Positions 9,082 to 17,868 of a stretch of 64,000 nucleotides of DNA are shown here, in pieces. The notes beneath the pieces were generated by a model, which was given only the letters and a program-made list of their open reading frames with translations, did not search any database and was not told where the DNA came from. The first letter of the stretch is position 1. Each line of letters starts with the position of its first letter. Made by a program: the position numbers and the translations under genes. Origin of the DNA: Marinobacter salarius (GTDB lineage Bacteria; Pseudomonadota; Gammaproteobacteria; Pseudomonadales; Oleiphilaceae); the NCBI RefSeq assembly GCF_032922745.1, contig NZ_CP136693.1, positions 3,596,001 to 3,660,000 on the forward strand, in the 5' to 3' direction.

Positions 9082-9930
9082 ATGATCCCAGCCGAACTGC
9101 TTCGTCAGTCCCGCATCGAAACCGTTGCACAAAGCCTGCGTGAAGACATTGGAGATGGCGACATTACTGCCATGCTGATTCCGCAGGCGCGCATCAGTCG
9201 CGGACATGTCATTACCCGGGATGCCGCAACCATTGCCGGACGCGCATGGGTTGAGGAGGTGTTCCGGCAGGTGGACCCGGGGGTCACCCTGAGCTGGGAG
9301 GTGCAAGACGGAGACGAGGCAAGCCCCGGCCAATCGCTGTTTTCCATGGAAGGCCCAGCCCGCAGCCTGCTCACCGCCGAGCGCTCAGCCCTGAACTGGC
9401 TGCAGCTGCTGTCCGGCGTTGCCACCACGTGTGCCGGCCATGCCCGCCGTGTCGCCCATACCGGTGTCCAGCTATTGGATACCCGCAAGACCCTGCCGGG
9501 CCTGCGGCTGGCGCAGAAATACGCGGTTACCTGTGGTGGCTGCCATAACCATCGCATTGGTCTGTGGGATGCCTTTCTGATCAAGGAAAACCACATTGCC
9601 GCCTGTGGCTCTATTGCCAATGCAGTCAGCGAGGCCCGCCGCATTGCCCCTGGCCGACCGGTAGAAGTGGAAACCGAAAACCTGGACGAACTGGATCAGG
9701 CCCTGGCCGCAGGCGCGGATATCATTATGCTGGATGAATTCTCACTGGCGGACATGCGTCAGGCGGTTGTCCGCACGGCGGGCGCCGCAAAGCTGGAAGC
9801 ATCGGGCGGCATCAGCAGCGAGACGCTGGTACCGATTGCCGAGACAGGGGTTGACTACATTTCTATCGGAGCGCTGACCAAGGATGTCCGGGCGGTGGAC
9901 CTGTCCATGCGCCTGGACATACACGACTGA
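9082..9930 (+). CDS. nadC: Nicotinate-nucleotide pyrophosphorylase (carboxylating)
   Basis: Quinolinate phosphoribosyltransferase: quinolinate plus PRPP gives nicotinate mononucleotide, CO2 and PPi in de novo NAD synthesis. The 282-residue length is standard. Family signatures are LREDIGDGDIT near the N-terminus, the active-site block DTRKTLPGLRLAQKYAVTCG with its Arg/Lys phosphate ligands, HNHRIGLWDAFLIKENH, and in the barrel VEVETENLDE, IIMLDEF and ASGGI. It has its own predicted promoter upstream. It converges on the YqcC-like gene 26 bases downstream with no clear terminator. nadA and nadB are not in the window. Confidence 0.96.
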   Translation: MIPAELLRQSRIETVAQSLREDIGDGDITAMLIPQARISRGHVITRDAATIAGRAWVEEVFRQVDPGVTLSWEVQDGDEASPGQSLFSMEGPARSLLTAERSALNWLQLLSGVATTCAGHARRVAHTGVQLLDTRKTLPGLRLAQKYAVTCGGCHNHRIGLWDAFLIKENHIAACGSIANAVSEARRIAPGRPVEVETENLDELDQALAAGADIIMLDEFSLADMRQAVVRTAGAAKLEASGGISSETLVPIAETGVDYISIGALTKDVRAVDLSMRLDIHD

Positions 9931-9956
9931 ATCGGTCGGAGACCCCATTTCTACAC

Positions 9957-10295
9957 TCAGGGCTGACCGGACAGCAGGCGGTCCATTTCTGCCAACTCGC
10001 TAATCAGGACGGTCCCTGACTCTTCCCGGCCCCGGAAGTGCTCTTCCGCCATCGGTGCCATACCGGACACCTGAGGCAGGGGGTGGCCGCCTTCAATCAA
10101 CGCTTTCATGCGGCTGACAAAGACGAACTGCAGCCACTGGGTAAACTCCAGCGTGTCCACGGCAAATGGCTGGGCGCTCTGCAGCGCCTCTGGCGATGGC
10201 GGCTCGCTCTCCCACGCATCGAGTCGCCGCAATTCAATCTCTATCTGAAGCAGACTATCCGCGACACGGGCGGTATGGTCGGACGAATTCGCCAT
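9957..10295 (-). CDS. YqcC family protein (DUF446)
   Basis: Small soluble protein of 112 residues matching the YqcC/DUF446 family. Family features visible are an N-terminal helix (LLQIEIELRRLDAWE), the Pro-rich turn with SAQPFAVDTLEFTQWLQFVFVSRM, a segment LPQVSGMAPMAEEHF, and a C-terminal LISELAEMDRLL. In enterobacteria the relative is encoded beside the tRNA pseudouridine synthase gene truC. Here it follows parA, whose stop is only 14 bases upstream. The ATG at 10295 has GAGTGAG seven bases before it and is preferred to the GTG at 10307. The molecular function is unknown. Confidence 0.82.
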   Translation of the reverse strand: MANSSDHTARVADSLLQIEIELRRLDAWESEPPSPEALQSAQPFAVDTLEFTQWLQFVFVSRMKALIEGGHPLPQVSGMAPMAEEHFRGREESGTVLISELAEMDRLLSGQP

Positions 10296-10309
10296 AGATA
10301 TGCTCACTC

Positions 10310-11107
10310 TTAATCTGCCAGGGGTTCCAGTTCAACGGTTTCGCCATGAAGCACTCGATACAGGTCTTCATACTGCCGTGTCAGCGGATGTTTCGGTGCC
10401 ATATGAATCAACGGTTGCCGGCTCTGGTGCGACTCCTTCATCTTCACCGAACTGGACAACCTCACCGGCAATACGGGCAGGCCCTCGTCCATCAGCTCGC
10501 GCACCAGCTTCTTTGGCAGGCTGGCGCGGGGCTGGAACTGGTTCGCGACAATACCTTCGACCACGAGGTCTTCGTTGTGGTCTTCCTGCAGCTCCTGGAT
10601 CTCGTGAAGGATGCTGTAGAGGGCCTGACGGGAAAAATCATCGCAATCGAAAGGGATCAGGCAGCGCTGCGCCGCAATCAATGCCGATCGAGTGTAGAAA
10701 TTGAGCGCCGGCGCCGTATCAATGTAGATTTCGTCAAACGACTCACCAAGCTTCTTCAGCGCTTCCCTCAGCTTGTAGATCTTGTGCTTGGCTTCCAGCT
10801 TGCGCTCCAGAAAATCCAGTTCCGGGCTGGAGGGCATAACAAACAGGTTGTCGAAGGGAGAGGCGTGGACAAATTCGTCCGCGCGCCGATTGAACACGGT
10901 AAACGCCACCGTCTGCTCAAGATAGTCGGCAACGGTATCCTTGAGCTCGCCCGCAGGCCTACCTAGCAGGTAGTGGGTGGAGTTACCCTGGGGATCAAGA
11001 TCGACAACCAGTGTTCGTTTGCCCCGGGCAGCGCTGATCGCGGCCAGGTTACAGGTGATACTGGACTTGCCGACGCCACCTTTCTGGTTAAACACTACTC
11101 GTCTCAT
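10310..11107 (-). CDS. Orphan ParA-family ATPase
   Basis: Deviant Walker-A ATPase of the ParA/MinD class, 265 residues. The P-loop is FNQKGGVGKSS at residues about 7-17, switch I is VVDLDPQGNST (about 35-45), and the Walker-B-like strand is IYIDTAPALN. There is no N-terminal DNA-binding extension of the plasmid type and no parB partner next to it, so this is a chromosomal orphan that may position some cargo or act in regulation. It sits between hda and the YqcC-like gene on the minus strand and is likely co-transcribed with both. The basic C-terminal part (SSSVKMKESHQSRQPLIHM) is typical of single-gene ParA proteins near hda in related bacteria. The cargo is unknown. Confidence 0.85.
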   Translation of the reverse strand: MRRVVFNQKGGVGKSSITCNLAAISAARGKRTLVVDLDPQGNSTHYLLGRPAGELKDTVADYLEQTVAFTVFNRRADEFVHASPFDNLFVMPSSPELDFLERKLEAKHKIYKLREALKKLGESFDEIYIDTAPALNFYTRSALIAAQRCLIPFDCDDFSRQALYSILHEIQELQEDHNEDLVVEGIVANQFQPRASLPKKLVRELMDEGLPVLPVRLSSSVKMKESHQSRQPLIHMAPKHPLTRQYEDLYRVLHGETVELEPLAD

Positions 11108-11145
11108 GCTGCTTCCTCTGACAGTTTCCCTGCGAATATAACGCC

Positions 11146-11862
11146 CTACCAGCCCAACACCGACTTAACGAACGGGATCGTCAGCCGCCGCTGGGCGCGT
11201 AATGAATTTTCATCCAGGCGATCCAGAATCGCCAGTAGATCAGCCAGCTTCCGGGGTGCTCGTCTGAGTATGAATACAGCCACATCGTCACTGAGGACAA
11301 GGCCGCGCTGTTCCGCCCTCGCCATCAGTATTCTCAGGCGATCATCGTCGCGATGGATCCCCAGCTGAATGGTCAGACCATGACTCAACCGGGACACCAG
11401 ATCCTGCAACCCGAATGGCAGTGACGCCGGGAGCTCCGACAGGCTGACGACCATCAGGTGGCCATGGTCACTGACCCGATTGTACAGATGGAAGATGGCC
11501 TCTTCCCAGTTTTCCTGGCCCGCTATGAGATCCAGGTCATCCAGGCAGATGACCGACTGGCCTTCAAGCCCTGAGAGCGCGTCAGGCCCCAGTGGCAACA
11601 ACTCTTCCATGCTGACACAAACCGCACTCTGTTGGTTTTGCTCTGCCAGATGACAGGCCGCCTGTAACAGATGGCTTTTACCGGTATCAGCGTCGCCGCA
11701 GACGGCGATGACGGGCACAGCACCGGCTTGTTCGCAGGCGGATTTAAGCCTCGCCGCGGCGTCGGCATTCCGGCTGCCATGAAAATTGTCAAAACGGGCA
11801 TCGTCTCGAAGTTTGACCCCCAACACCAACTGCGACGCACTCACTGTCTTTTTGCCCTCCAT
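11146..11862 (-). CDS. hda: DnaA regulatory inactivator Hda
   Basis: AAA+ protein homologous to the ATPase domain of DnaA. With the sliding clamp it stimulates ATP hydrolysis by DnaA and so prevents re-initiation. Visible are a clamp-binding-like N-terminus (SASQLVLGVKLRDDARFDNF), Walker A GDADTGKSHLL, Walker B SVICLDDLDLI, and a C-terminal lid with RLSHGLTIQLG and LADLLAILDRLD. The frame is open a further 29 codons upstream, but the ATG at 11862 gives the usual length of about 238 residues. That start overlaps the end of the CDP-alcohol transferase gene by 22 bases, so the two are coupled. The pairing of hda with a phosphatidyltransferase and DUF2066 is conserved in pseudomonads. Confidence 0.92.
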   Translation of the reverse strand: MEGKKTVSASQLVLGVKLRDDARFDNFHGSRNADAAARLKSACEQAGAVPVIAVCGDADTGKSHLLQAACHLAEQNQQSAVCVSMEELLPLGPDALSGLEGQSVICLDDLDLIAGQENWEEAIFHLYNRVSDHGHLMVVSLSELPASLPFGLQDLVSRLSHGLTIQLGIHRDDDRLRILMARAEQRGLVLSDDVAVFILRRAPRKLADLLAILDRLDENSLRAQRRLTIPFVKSVLGW

Positions 11863-12398
11863 GCCCTCAGACCCCAAACGCCGATGTAGTGAGCGCCACT
11901 GAAAATGGCTGAAGCCGCCACCAGCAAAATGCCAACGTCCATAACCCACGGTTGCATCGGCAAATCCGCCAGCAGAATGATGATCGCGAGGGCGACCAGA
12001 ATCTGGATCAGGGTGTTGAGTTTGCCGGGCAGGCTCGGCTGCATCTCAAAGCGACCGACACCATAATGAAACGCCAACCCACCACAGACGATCAGGAGAT
12101 CCCGGCCCAACACCAACCAGAACAGCCAGGCTGGAAGTACGTCAGTCAGAACCAGCATCAGATAAGCGGTGATCAGCAGTGCTTTGTCGGCCAGTGGGTC
12201 GGCAATGGCGCCAAGCCGGGTTCGCCAGTTGTAATGACGCGCAAGGAACCCGTCAAAGGCATCCGTTGCAGATGCCAGAAAAAATATCATCAGGGCGAAA
12301 CGGTATTCTTTGGCCATCAGCGCTGCGGCAAAAGGAGCGATCAGTAAAATGCGCAAAAACGTCAGCGCATTTGGAATCCAGCGCCAGCGGTGCGTCAT
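11841..12398 (-). CDS. CDP-alcohol phosphatidyltransferase family protein (PgsA-like)
   Basis: Integral membrane enzyme of 185 residues that transfers a phosphatidyl group from CDP-diacylglycerol to an alcohol. The CDP-alcohol motif is complete: DAFDGFLAR, then G and DPLAD after the expected spacing (residues about 46-73). At least four membrane helices are visible, including LTFLRILLIAPFAAALM and ILVALAIIILLADLPM. The PNALTFLRI opening resembles PgsA phosphatidylglycerophosphate synthase, but this position by hda usually holds a second, uncharacterised paralogue, so the alcohol acceptor is left open. The ATG at 12398 follows GGGGAG by seven bases and is preferred to the TTG at 12413. Its end overlaps hda. 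Confidence 0.88.
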   Translation of the reverse strand: MTHRWRWIPNALTFLRILLIAPFAAALMAKEYRFALMIFFLASATDAFDGFLARHYNWRTRLGAIADPLADKALLITAYLMLVLTDVLPAWLFWLVLGRDLLIVCGGLAFHYGVGRFEMQPSLPGKLNTLIQILVALAIIILLADLPMQPWVMDVGILLVAASAIFSGAHYIGVWGLRAWRAKRQ

Positions 12399-12431
12399 GT
12401 CATGACTCCCCAAATACCGAACACCGCTATA

Positions 12432-13754
12432 TTATTCCCCGTCTTCCGACTCGACGATGGAAGCAGGCTGCCAGCGGTAATGAAGCACCTGGTAGAGTGA
12501 CTCGAATGCCTGTTCTGATTCTTCCTCATTTGCCAACAGCGGTTGGTAGACGAACAACGGGTTCGCGGAGGCCGCAGCGCTTTCTGTACTCTGTTCTGCG
12601 AGCGCAATGCCGCCTTGCGGAGCCTGCTGCACCGGTTGTACCTGCTCCTGCCCACCGGGTTGACTCTCATCACCGGAGGGCATGCGGGAGATCTCGGCCT
12701 CTGAAAGCGGAACCAACCGCGGGTCCAGGGCAATGTACTGCTTCAACTGCTCCATCTCCCCTGAAAACGCAACCCTGAGCGTCAGTTGGTCCTTCCTCGC
12801 TCTGGTGGCACCCGCATCGACCACGGGCGACAGGTTCTTGAGAACCCCGTTCACACGGGCGTAATCCTTCAGATTACTGACTCCATGCACAACGATGTCC
12901 ACCTGTGGAGACTCGCCGACATCACTGCCCGCAACCGCATAACGATCGGCAAACATTTCCGCCCAGCGCCCGACAACGGCAGCGGCCAGAGCTTGAGGAG
13001 TGTCAGCGGTCACCGACTGCTCTGTACTATCCAGCCCCATACCGTCGAACACCCATCCGGCGCGCCACTGTGATCCTGAACGGCTGACCCGTACCAATGA
13101 CATCAGGTCATGCTCCATATCTTCAGACGATCTGCGGACACTGGACGTAAACTGGCCCCATATGTCCGACAACAGTTCACGGTCGTCCCGGTACCCTGCT
13201 GGGGGAAGACCCACCGGCAAACCCCGGTCAACCGCCGCGTCTTGAAAAACGCGACGCCACTGTTCATCGGCGCCCGTCCCGGTACTGTCGTTTCCCTGAT
13301 GGACCAGGGTACGGCGCCCGCCTTCTTCGACCGCGATCCAGGCCAGCGTCAGCGGCCTATTCGCGCCCCACACCGGTGCATCCGCGGACGCCAGCGCACG
13401 ATTGACGCCGACCGCGCCGAAGCTCATCCGTAGCCTATGATTTCCCGTGTCGGAGCGTAAAAACTGGTAGGACTGAAGCAGCGACTCGGCGTTCGCCAGA
13501 AGCTCTTCAACGCCTTCGTTGCGCAGCACGTCGCGGGTACCGGAAACGCGCACAAACACCCGGCTCAGGCCGTCCGCATAGCCCTGTTCAAGTTCCTGCG
13601 GCTGGGAGCCAGCGACGGGCACTTCCACCGAGTAAAGGCCGGTGACGGTAACAGCTGCCGCTGGCGCGGCCATCAGCGCCAGTACGCCAAACAACCGGAG
13701 TGACTGACGGACTATCCGCGCTGCCTGCATCGAGATTTTTCCTGAGTCTGGCAT
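12432..13754 (-). CDS. DUF2066 domain-containing exported protein
   Basis: Protein of 440 residues with a Sec-type signal peptide (about 1-36, hydrophobic core LFGVLALMAAPAAAV, likely cut after AAA). The mature N-terminus VTGLYSVEVPVAGSQPQELEQ followed by GLSRVFVRVSG is the DUF2066 signature. The C-terminal third is Gln/Pro-rich (about 355-400), then ends in a short segment YHWRPA-like in register (LHYRWQPASIVES). Probably periplasmic or outer-membrane associated. The family is conserved directly upstream of the phosphatidyltransferase and hda in related bacteria, but its role is unknown. It is divergent from purM. A ribosome site AGGGTG precedes the ATG. Confidence 0.82.
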   Translation of the reverse strand: MPDSGKISMQAARIVRQSLRLFGVLALMAAPAAAVTVTGLYSVEVPVAGSQPQELEQGYADGLSRVFVRVSGTRDVLRNEGVEELLANAESLLQSYQFLRSDTGNHRLRMSFGAVGVNRALASADAPVWGANRPLTLAWIAVEEGGRRTLVHQGNDSTGTGADEQWRRVFQDAAVDRGLPVGLPPAGYRDDRELLSDIWGQFTSSVRRSSEDMEHDLMSLVRVSRSGSQWRAGWVFDGMGLDSTEQSVTADTPQALAAAVVGRWAEMFADRYAVAGSDVGESPQVDIVVHGVSNLKDYARVNGVLKNLSPVVDAGATRARKDQLTLRVAFSGEMEQLKQYIALDPRLVPLSEAEISRMPSGDESQPGGQEQVQPVQQAPQGGIALAEQSTESAAASANPLFVYQPLLANEEESEQAFESLYQVLHYRWQPASIVESEDGE

Positions 13755-13806
13755 GAAACACCCTGCGATTCGTCTTAATGGCGCATAGGATACACCAAGC
13801 CCCCTG

Positions 13807-13853
13807 GTGTGAGTAGCTAACCGGGATTGCAGAAAGTCAATCCGGTGTCACAC
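13807..13853. repeat. Imperfect inverted repeat between DUF2066 gene and purM
   Basis: GTGTGA at 13807-13812 pairs with TCACAC at 13848-13853, and ACCGGGATTG (13820-13829) pairs with CAATCCGGT (13838-13846) with one bulge. It lies between the two divergent starts and upstream of the predicted purM promoter. It could be a regulator site or simply a hairpin in the DUF2066 leader. Confidence 0.3.
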
Positions 13854-13885
13854 TGCCTTAAGGGTGACAAACGGGGCAATTGCAT

Positions 13886-13914
13886 TTGGAGCGCCGTTCC
13901 GCACCTGTTAAAAT
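13886..13914 (+). promoter_or_regulatory. Predicted sigma-70 promoter of purMN
   Basis: TTGGAG at 13886-13891, a 17-base spacer, then TAAAAT at 13909-13914, about 38 bases before the purM ATG. The spacing and five of six -10 bases fit the consensus. No enterobacterial-type PurR box is visible. Confidence 0.5.
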
Positions 13915-13952
13915 CCGCCGCCTGTCCCACTGTCCAAACGGTTAAGCACACC

Positions 13953-15017
13953 ATGAGCGAACAGAAGCCCTCCCTCACCTATCGTGATGCCGGCGTTGAT
14001 ATCGATGCCGGTAACGAACTCGTCGACCGCATCAAGAATACCGCGGCGCGCACACGTCGCCCGGAAGTCCTTGGCGGCCTCGGTGGCTTTGGCGCCATGG
14101 TGGCTATTCCTCCCGGCTATAATGAGCCCGTGCTGGTGTCGGGTACTGACGGTGTCGGCACCAAACTCCGACTTGCCATGCAACTTCAGAAGCACGACAC
14201 CATTGGCATTGACCTTGTGGCCATGTGCGTCAACGACCTGGTGGTAGGCGGGGCCGAACCCCTGTTCTTCCTGGACTATTACGCTACCGGCAAGCTGAAT
14301 GTGGACGTGGCCGCCCAGGTTGTCGACGGCATTGGCGCTGGCTGTGAACAGGCCGGCTGCTCCCTGGTGGGCGGCGAGACCGCGGAAATGCCGGGCATGT
14401 ACGAAGGGGACGACTACGATCTGGCCGGTTTCTGTGTCGGTGTGGCGGAGCGCAGCGAGATCATTGATGGCAGCCACGTGCAGGCTGGCGACGTTCTGCT
14501 CGCCCTGGGTTCTTCCGGCCCGCATTCCAATGGTTACTCCCTGATCCGCAAGATTCTGGAAGTCAGTAACGCTGACCTGAACCAGACGGTTGCCGACGTT
14601 ACCCTCGCGGATGCCCTGATGGCGCCCACCCGCATTTACGTGAAAAACCTGCTCCAGCTCGTCCGCGAAGTGGACGTTCGTGCGCTCTCCCACATTACCG
14701 GCGGCGGCCTTCCGGAGAACATTCCCCGGGTTCTGCCTGACGGCATAGTTGCGGCCATCGATACGGACAGCTGGCAGCTGCCCCCGGTTTTCCAATGGTT
14801 GAAAGATGCCGGCGGCGTTGCCAGCGAAGAAATGTACCGCACCTTCAACTGTGGCGTCGGTATGGTTGTATGTATCCCTGCCAACCAGCGCGAACTGGCC
14901 CTCGATACGCTGAACGCTCTGGGCGAAAAAGTCTGGCAGGTCGGCATCATTGAAGCCTCTGACGACGCCACGGCCTCTGCATCAGTACGTTATGCACCAG
15001 GGCTGTTGTCGGCATGA
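13953..15017 (+). CDS. purM: Phosphoribosylformylglycinamidine cyclo-ligase (AIR synthetase)
   Basis: ATP-dependent ring closure of FGAM to aminoimidazole ribotide in purine synthesis. The 354-residue protein begins MSEQKPSLTYRDAGVDIDAG. Family blocks are VLVSGTDGVGTKLRLAM, IGIDLVAMCVNDL, EPLFFLDYYATGKL, LVGGETAEMPGMY, SSGPHSNGYSLIR and HITGGGLPENIPRVLP. An in-frame extension to 13827 exists, but the ATG at 13953 is the normal start and lies just after the predicted promoter. The stop overlaps the purN start by four bases (ATGA), the common purMN arrangement. Confidence 0.97.
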   Translation: MSEQKPSLTYRDAGVDIDAGNELVDRIKNTAARTRRPEVLGGLGGFGAMVAIPPGYNEPVLVSGTDGVGTKLRLAMQLQKHDTIGIDLVAMCVNDLVVGGAEPLFFLDYYATGKLNVDVAAQVVDGIGAGCEQAGCSLVGGETAEMPGMYEGDDYDLAGFCVGVAERSEIIDGSHVQAGDVLLALGSSGPHSNGYSLIRKILEVSNADLNQTVADVTLADALMAPTRIYVKNLLQLVREVDVRALSHITGGGLPENIPRVLPDGIVAAIDTDSWQLPPVFQWLKDAGGVASEEMYRTFNCGVGMVVCIPANQRELALDTLNALGEKVWQVGIIEASDDATASASVRYAPGLLSA

Positions 15018-15679
15018 AGGCAGATTCCGTAACCGCCCCACGCATCCTGGTCCTGGCTTCCGGCAGCGGCACCAACCTCCAGGCCCTCATCAATGCCAGC
15101 CGGGAGCGGGACTTTCCCGGCCAGATCGTTGCGGTAGGGTGCAACCGCCCTGGCGCCTTCGCTCTGGAGAGGGCAGCCCAGGCCAACATCGACACCTTCA
15201 CCGTGGATCATACCCATTACGGTTCCCGCGAGGAGTTCGACGGCGCACTGATGGCGGAGATTCGCCGCCACAACCCGGACCTGATCGTCCTGGCGGGCTT
15301 CATGCGCATCCTGACCACGGATTTCGTGCGGGCACTGCGTGGCACCATGCTCAACGTGCACCCTTCCCTGCTGCCCAAGTACACCGGGCTGAAGACCCAT
15401 CAGCGTGCACTGGACGCTGGCGAAACAACCCACGGCGTGTCCATTCATTTTGTCACCGAAGAACTGGATGGCGGGCCGGTGATTGCCCAGGCAGAAGTGA
15501 GCATCTCCCCGGACGACACCCCGGAATCCCTGGCCGAGAAAGTCCAGGAGAAAGAACACGTGCTTTACCCAATCGTCGTGCGCTGGTTCTGTGAGGGACG
15601 CATTCAACTGGGCACCGACTACGTGGTGTTCGACGGTCAGCCACTGAATCGACCGGTGGTACTTCCGGACGAGAACTAA
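15014..15679 (+). CDS. purN: Phosphoribosylglycinamide formyltransferase 1
   Basis: Transfers a formyl group from 10-formyl-tetrahydrofolate to GAR in the third step of purine synthesis. 221 residues. Visible are the N-terminal phosphate-binding loop LVLASGSGTNLQALI, the folate/catalytic segment LAGFMRILTTDFV, the NVHPSLLPKYTGLKTHQRAL block with the catalytic His, and the late GVSIHFVTEELDGGPVIAQ with the catalytic Asp. The ATG overlaps the purM TGA, so the two are co-translated. No terminator is seen in the 98 bases before the next gene. Confidence 0.96.
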   Translation: MKADSVTAPRILVLASGSGTNLQALINASRERDFPGQIVAVGCNRPGAFALERAAQANIDTFTVDHTHYGSREEFDGALMAEIRRHNPDLIVLAGFMRILTTDFVRALRGTMLNVHPSLLPKYTGLKTHQRALDAGETTHGVSIHFVTEELDGGPVIAQAEVSISPDDTPESLAEKVQEKEHVLYPIVVRWFCEGRIQLGTDYVVFDGQPLNRPVVLPDEN

Positions 15680-15777
15680 GCGGCCTCGGCCTGAGTAAAC
15701 TTATCGTCATCTCCGGAAGCAACCAGTCACGCTAGACTGTTCAGTGACAGATCTGCCATTGCAACCGGAGGAGTCGC

Positions 15778-16518
15778 ATGCCCCTGAAATTCAGCCTCAC
15801 AGCGTTGCCCGCCCTGTTAACCGGGGCGCTGCTTCTCGGAGCCACGCTCGCACACGCCTCGGACGAGCCGGAGGACGTTACCCTCCAACCCATGAAGCTC
15901 AGCTACAACGCGTCCCTGGACAAGGGCATCTCTCTCAATGGTGATGCCCGCCGCAGCCTGGAGCAACGGGACGATGGCACCTGGCGTTTCCGAACGGACG
16001 TGGATTCGTTTGTCGCCGATATCGACGAATCACTGATCTTTCGTTGGGAAGATAATCAGGTGGTTCCACTGCGCTACCGCTATAAGCTGTCCGGCCTCTT
16101 CATCAGAGACCGTGAGGAAGCGATCGATTTTGACTGGGAAAATAACGTGGTCAGTGGGCATCACGAAGGCGATAAGTTTTCGATGACGCTGGAGGAAGGC
16201 GCCCTGGACCCCATGGGCTACCAGCTGCAACTGAGCCAGGACATCAAGGCCGGCAAGCGCGAGATGGAATACCGTGTCATCGACAAGGGCGACTACGACA
16301 CCGACAGGTTCGCTGTGGTTGACGAGGAGACCGTGCGCATCAACGGCGACGACATCCGCACACTCAAGGCCGAGAAAGTCCGCGACAGCGACAGCAAGCG
16401 CCAGTCGCTGATGTGGTTCGCACCAGAGCGTGACTATCTGCTGATTCGCTTCCTCCAGGTGGAACCTGACGGCAGCGAGTACGAACTGACCATCAGCGAC
16501 GCCAAGGTGGGCCGCTAG
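15778..16518 (+). CDS. DUF3108 domain-containing exported protein
   Basis: 246-residue protein with a clear signal peptide (about residues 1-28, LLTGALLLGATLAHAS). The mature part opens with MKLSYNASLDKGISLNGDARRSLEQ and is beta-strand rich, as in the DUF3108 family of periplasmic proteins often encoded next to purN. Conserved-looking segments are VVPLRYRYKLSGLF, REAIDF-like REEAIDFDWENN, and a late LMWFAPERDYLLIRFLQVE. A strong ribosome site GGAGGAG stands six bases before the ATG. It probably belongs to the purMN transcript. The function is unknown. A fold similar to outer-membrane lipoprotein barrels is possible but unproven. Confidence 0.82.
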   Translation: MPLKFSLTALPALLTGALLLGATLAHASDEPEDVTLQPMKLSYNASLDKGISLNGDARRSLEQRDDGTWRFRTDVDSFVADIDESLIFRWEDNQVVPLRYRYKLSGLFIRDREEAIDFDWENNVVSGHHEGDKFSMTLEEGALDPMGYQLQLSQDIKAGKREMEYRVIDKGDYDTDRFAVVDEETVRINGDDIRTLKAEKVRDSDSKRQSLMWFAPERDYLLIRFLQVEPDGSEYELTISDAKVGR

Positions 16519-16527
16519 AGCGGTGAG

Positions 16528-17799
16528 TTACGGGCTGGCCGTCGCCCAGACAGCCTTTACTTCATCCGCTATGATTCGCAGCCCCTCCGCCACGCGCTCA
16601 TCGTCCTGTGAGTAGGTCACCCGCAGGCATTCGTGGCGGTGCTTCCAGCCGTCTTCCGGCAAACCAGGGAAGAAGTAGTGCCCCGACACCACCAGTACGC
16701 CCCGCGCTTTCAGCCGCTGATACAGCTCCAGACTGCTGATCGGCAGCCCCGGGAACCAGAGCCAGAGAAACATGGCGCCTTCGGGTTTATGGACATACCA
16801 GCGACAGCTGTCCTCACCCATGGCATCCCGGAACACCGCCACCGCCCGCTCCATTTTCGCCTTGTAGAACGGGCAGACCACGTCCCGGCTGAGCGACAGG
16901 ATCTCTCCTGAGCGCACCAGAGGCTCCGCCAGCATGGCGCCAAAGCTACCGGTGGCCAGATTCATGATGGCATTGATGCCCGACAAGGCCTTGATCACCG
17001 GCTCCGCCGCAATAACGATGCCCGTACGCACGGCCGGCAGGCCGAACTTGGACAGGCTCAGACACAGGATCACCTGGTCGTTCCAGTGGGGTGTCGCATC
17101 CACAAACAGCAAGCTTGGAAATGGCGTACCGTAGGCTCCATCCACAATCAGCGGGATGTCATGCTGGCGAGCCATGGCTTCCAGCCGTGCCAGCTCTTCG
17201 TCGGTGACGACATTTCCGGTGGGGTTCGTGGGGCGGGAAACGCAGATGGCGCCGGTTTCAGCCGTCACCTCGACCGCATCGAAATCCACCCGGTATTTGA
17301 ACTCATGGGCGTCGGTGAATGAGATATCCGGCTGCACGGCATGGAAAAGCCCGGGCTCAATACCGGCATCGGCATAGCCGATATACTCCGGCGCCAGCGG
17401 CAGCAGGACATGCTTGTGCACCCCATCGCCATAATCACCACCGAACATATTGAACAGCATGAAAAACGCGGCCTGACTGCCATTGGTCAGGGCAATATTT
17501 TCCGGTTTCAATCCCCAGCCGTATTCCCGATTCAACAGCTCAGCCAACGAGGCAATAAACTGCTTCTCTCCCTGGGGCGGGTCATAAATGCCAACCAGCC
17601 TGCGCGTATCACCATCACTTTGGGCCATGTCGGCCAGTATCTTCTGGACCCGAGCCTGGATCTCGGGAATATGGCCGGGATTGCCCCCACCCATCATGAT
17701 CATGTCGTCGCCTGACGCCAGGGCGTTGCCAAGGTCATCCATCAGGGAGGTGATTCCCGCATCCGCGGTAAATTTCCGACCAAAGGAAGAGAGTTTCAT
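16528..17799 (-). CDS. avtA: Valine--pyruvate aminotransferase
   Basis: PLP-dependent class I/II aminotransferase of 423 residues (transaminase C). The start MKLSSFGRKFTADAGITSLMDDLG and the early MMGGGNPGHIPEIQ are characteristic of AvtA. Other fold markers are LTNGSQAAFFMLFNMFGG, CVSRPTNPTGNV, LIVDGAYGTPFP and the PLP-lysine segment LSLSKFGLPAVRTG. It converts valine and pyruvate to 2-oxoisovalerate and alanine. A GTG 12 codons upstream (17835) is possible, but the ATG at 17799 has AGAAAAG in front and matches the family start. It is convergent with the DUF3108 gene, nine bases away. Confidence 0.93.
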   Translation of the reverse strand: MKLSSFGRKFTADAGITSLMDDLGNALASGDDMIMMGGGNPGHIPEIQARVQKILADMAQSDGDTRRLVGIYDPPQGEKQFIASLAELLNREYGWGLKPENIALTNGSQAAFFMLFNMFGGDYGDGVHKHVLLPLAPEYIGYADAGIEPGLFHAVQPDISFTDAHEFKYRVDFDAVEVTAETGAICVSRPTNPTGNVVTDEELARLEAMARQHDIPLIVDGAYGTPFPSLLFVDATPHWNDQVILCLSLSKFGLPAVRTGIVIAAEPVIKALSGINAIMNLATGSFGAMLAEPLVRSGEILSLSRDVVCPFYKAKMERAVAVFRDAMGEDSCRWYVHKPEGAMFLWLWFPGLPISSLELYQRLKARGVLVVSGHYFFPGLPEDGWKHRHECLRVTYSQDDERVAEGLRIIADEVKAVWATASP

Positions 17800-17868
17800 G
17801 ATGCTTTTCTGTACCGGATTAGAACGGATTGTCACCCAAGTGTAGGCCAGAGCCAGCAGCGTTGCCGG

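Noticed and set aside
13908..14795. 295-codon minus-strand frame opposite purM
   Set aside because: Shadow of purM; no start signal and no domain.
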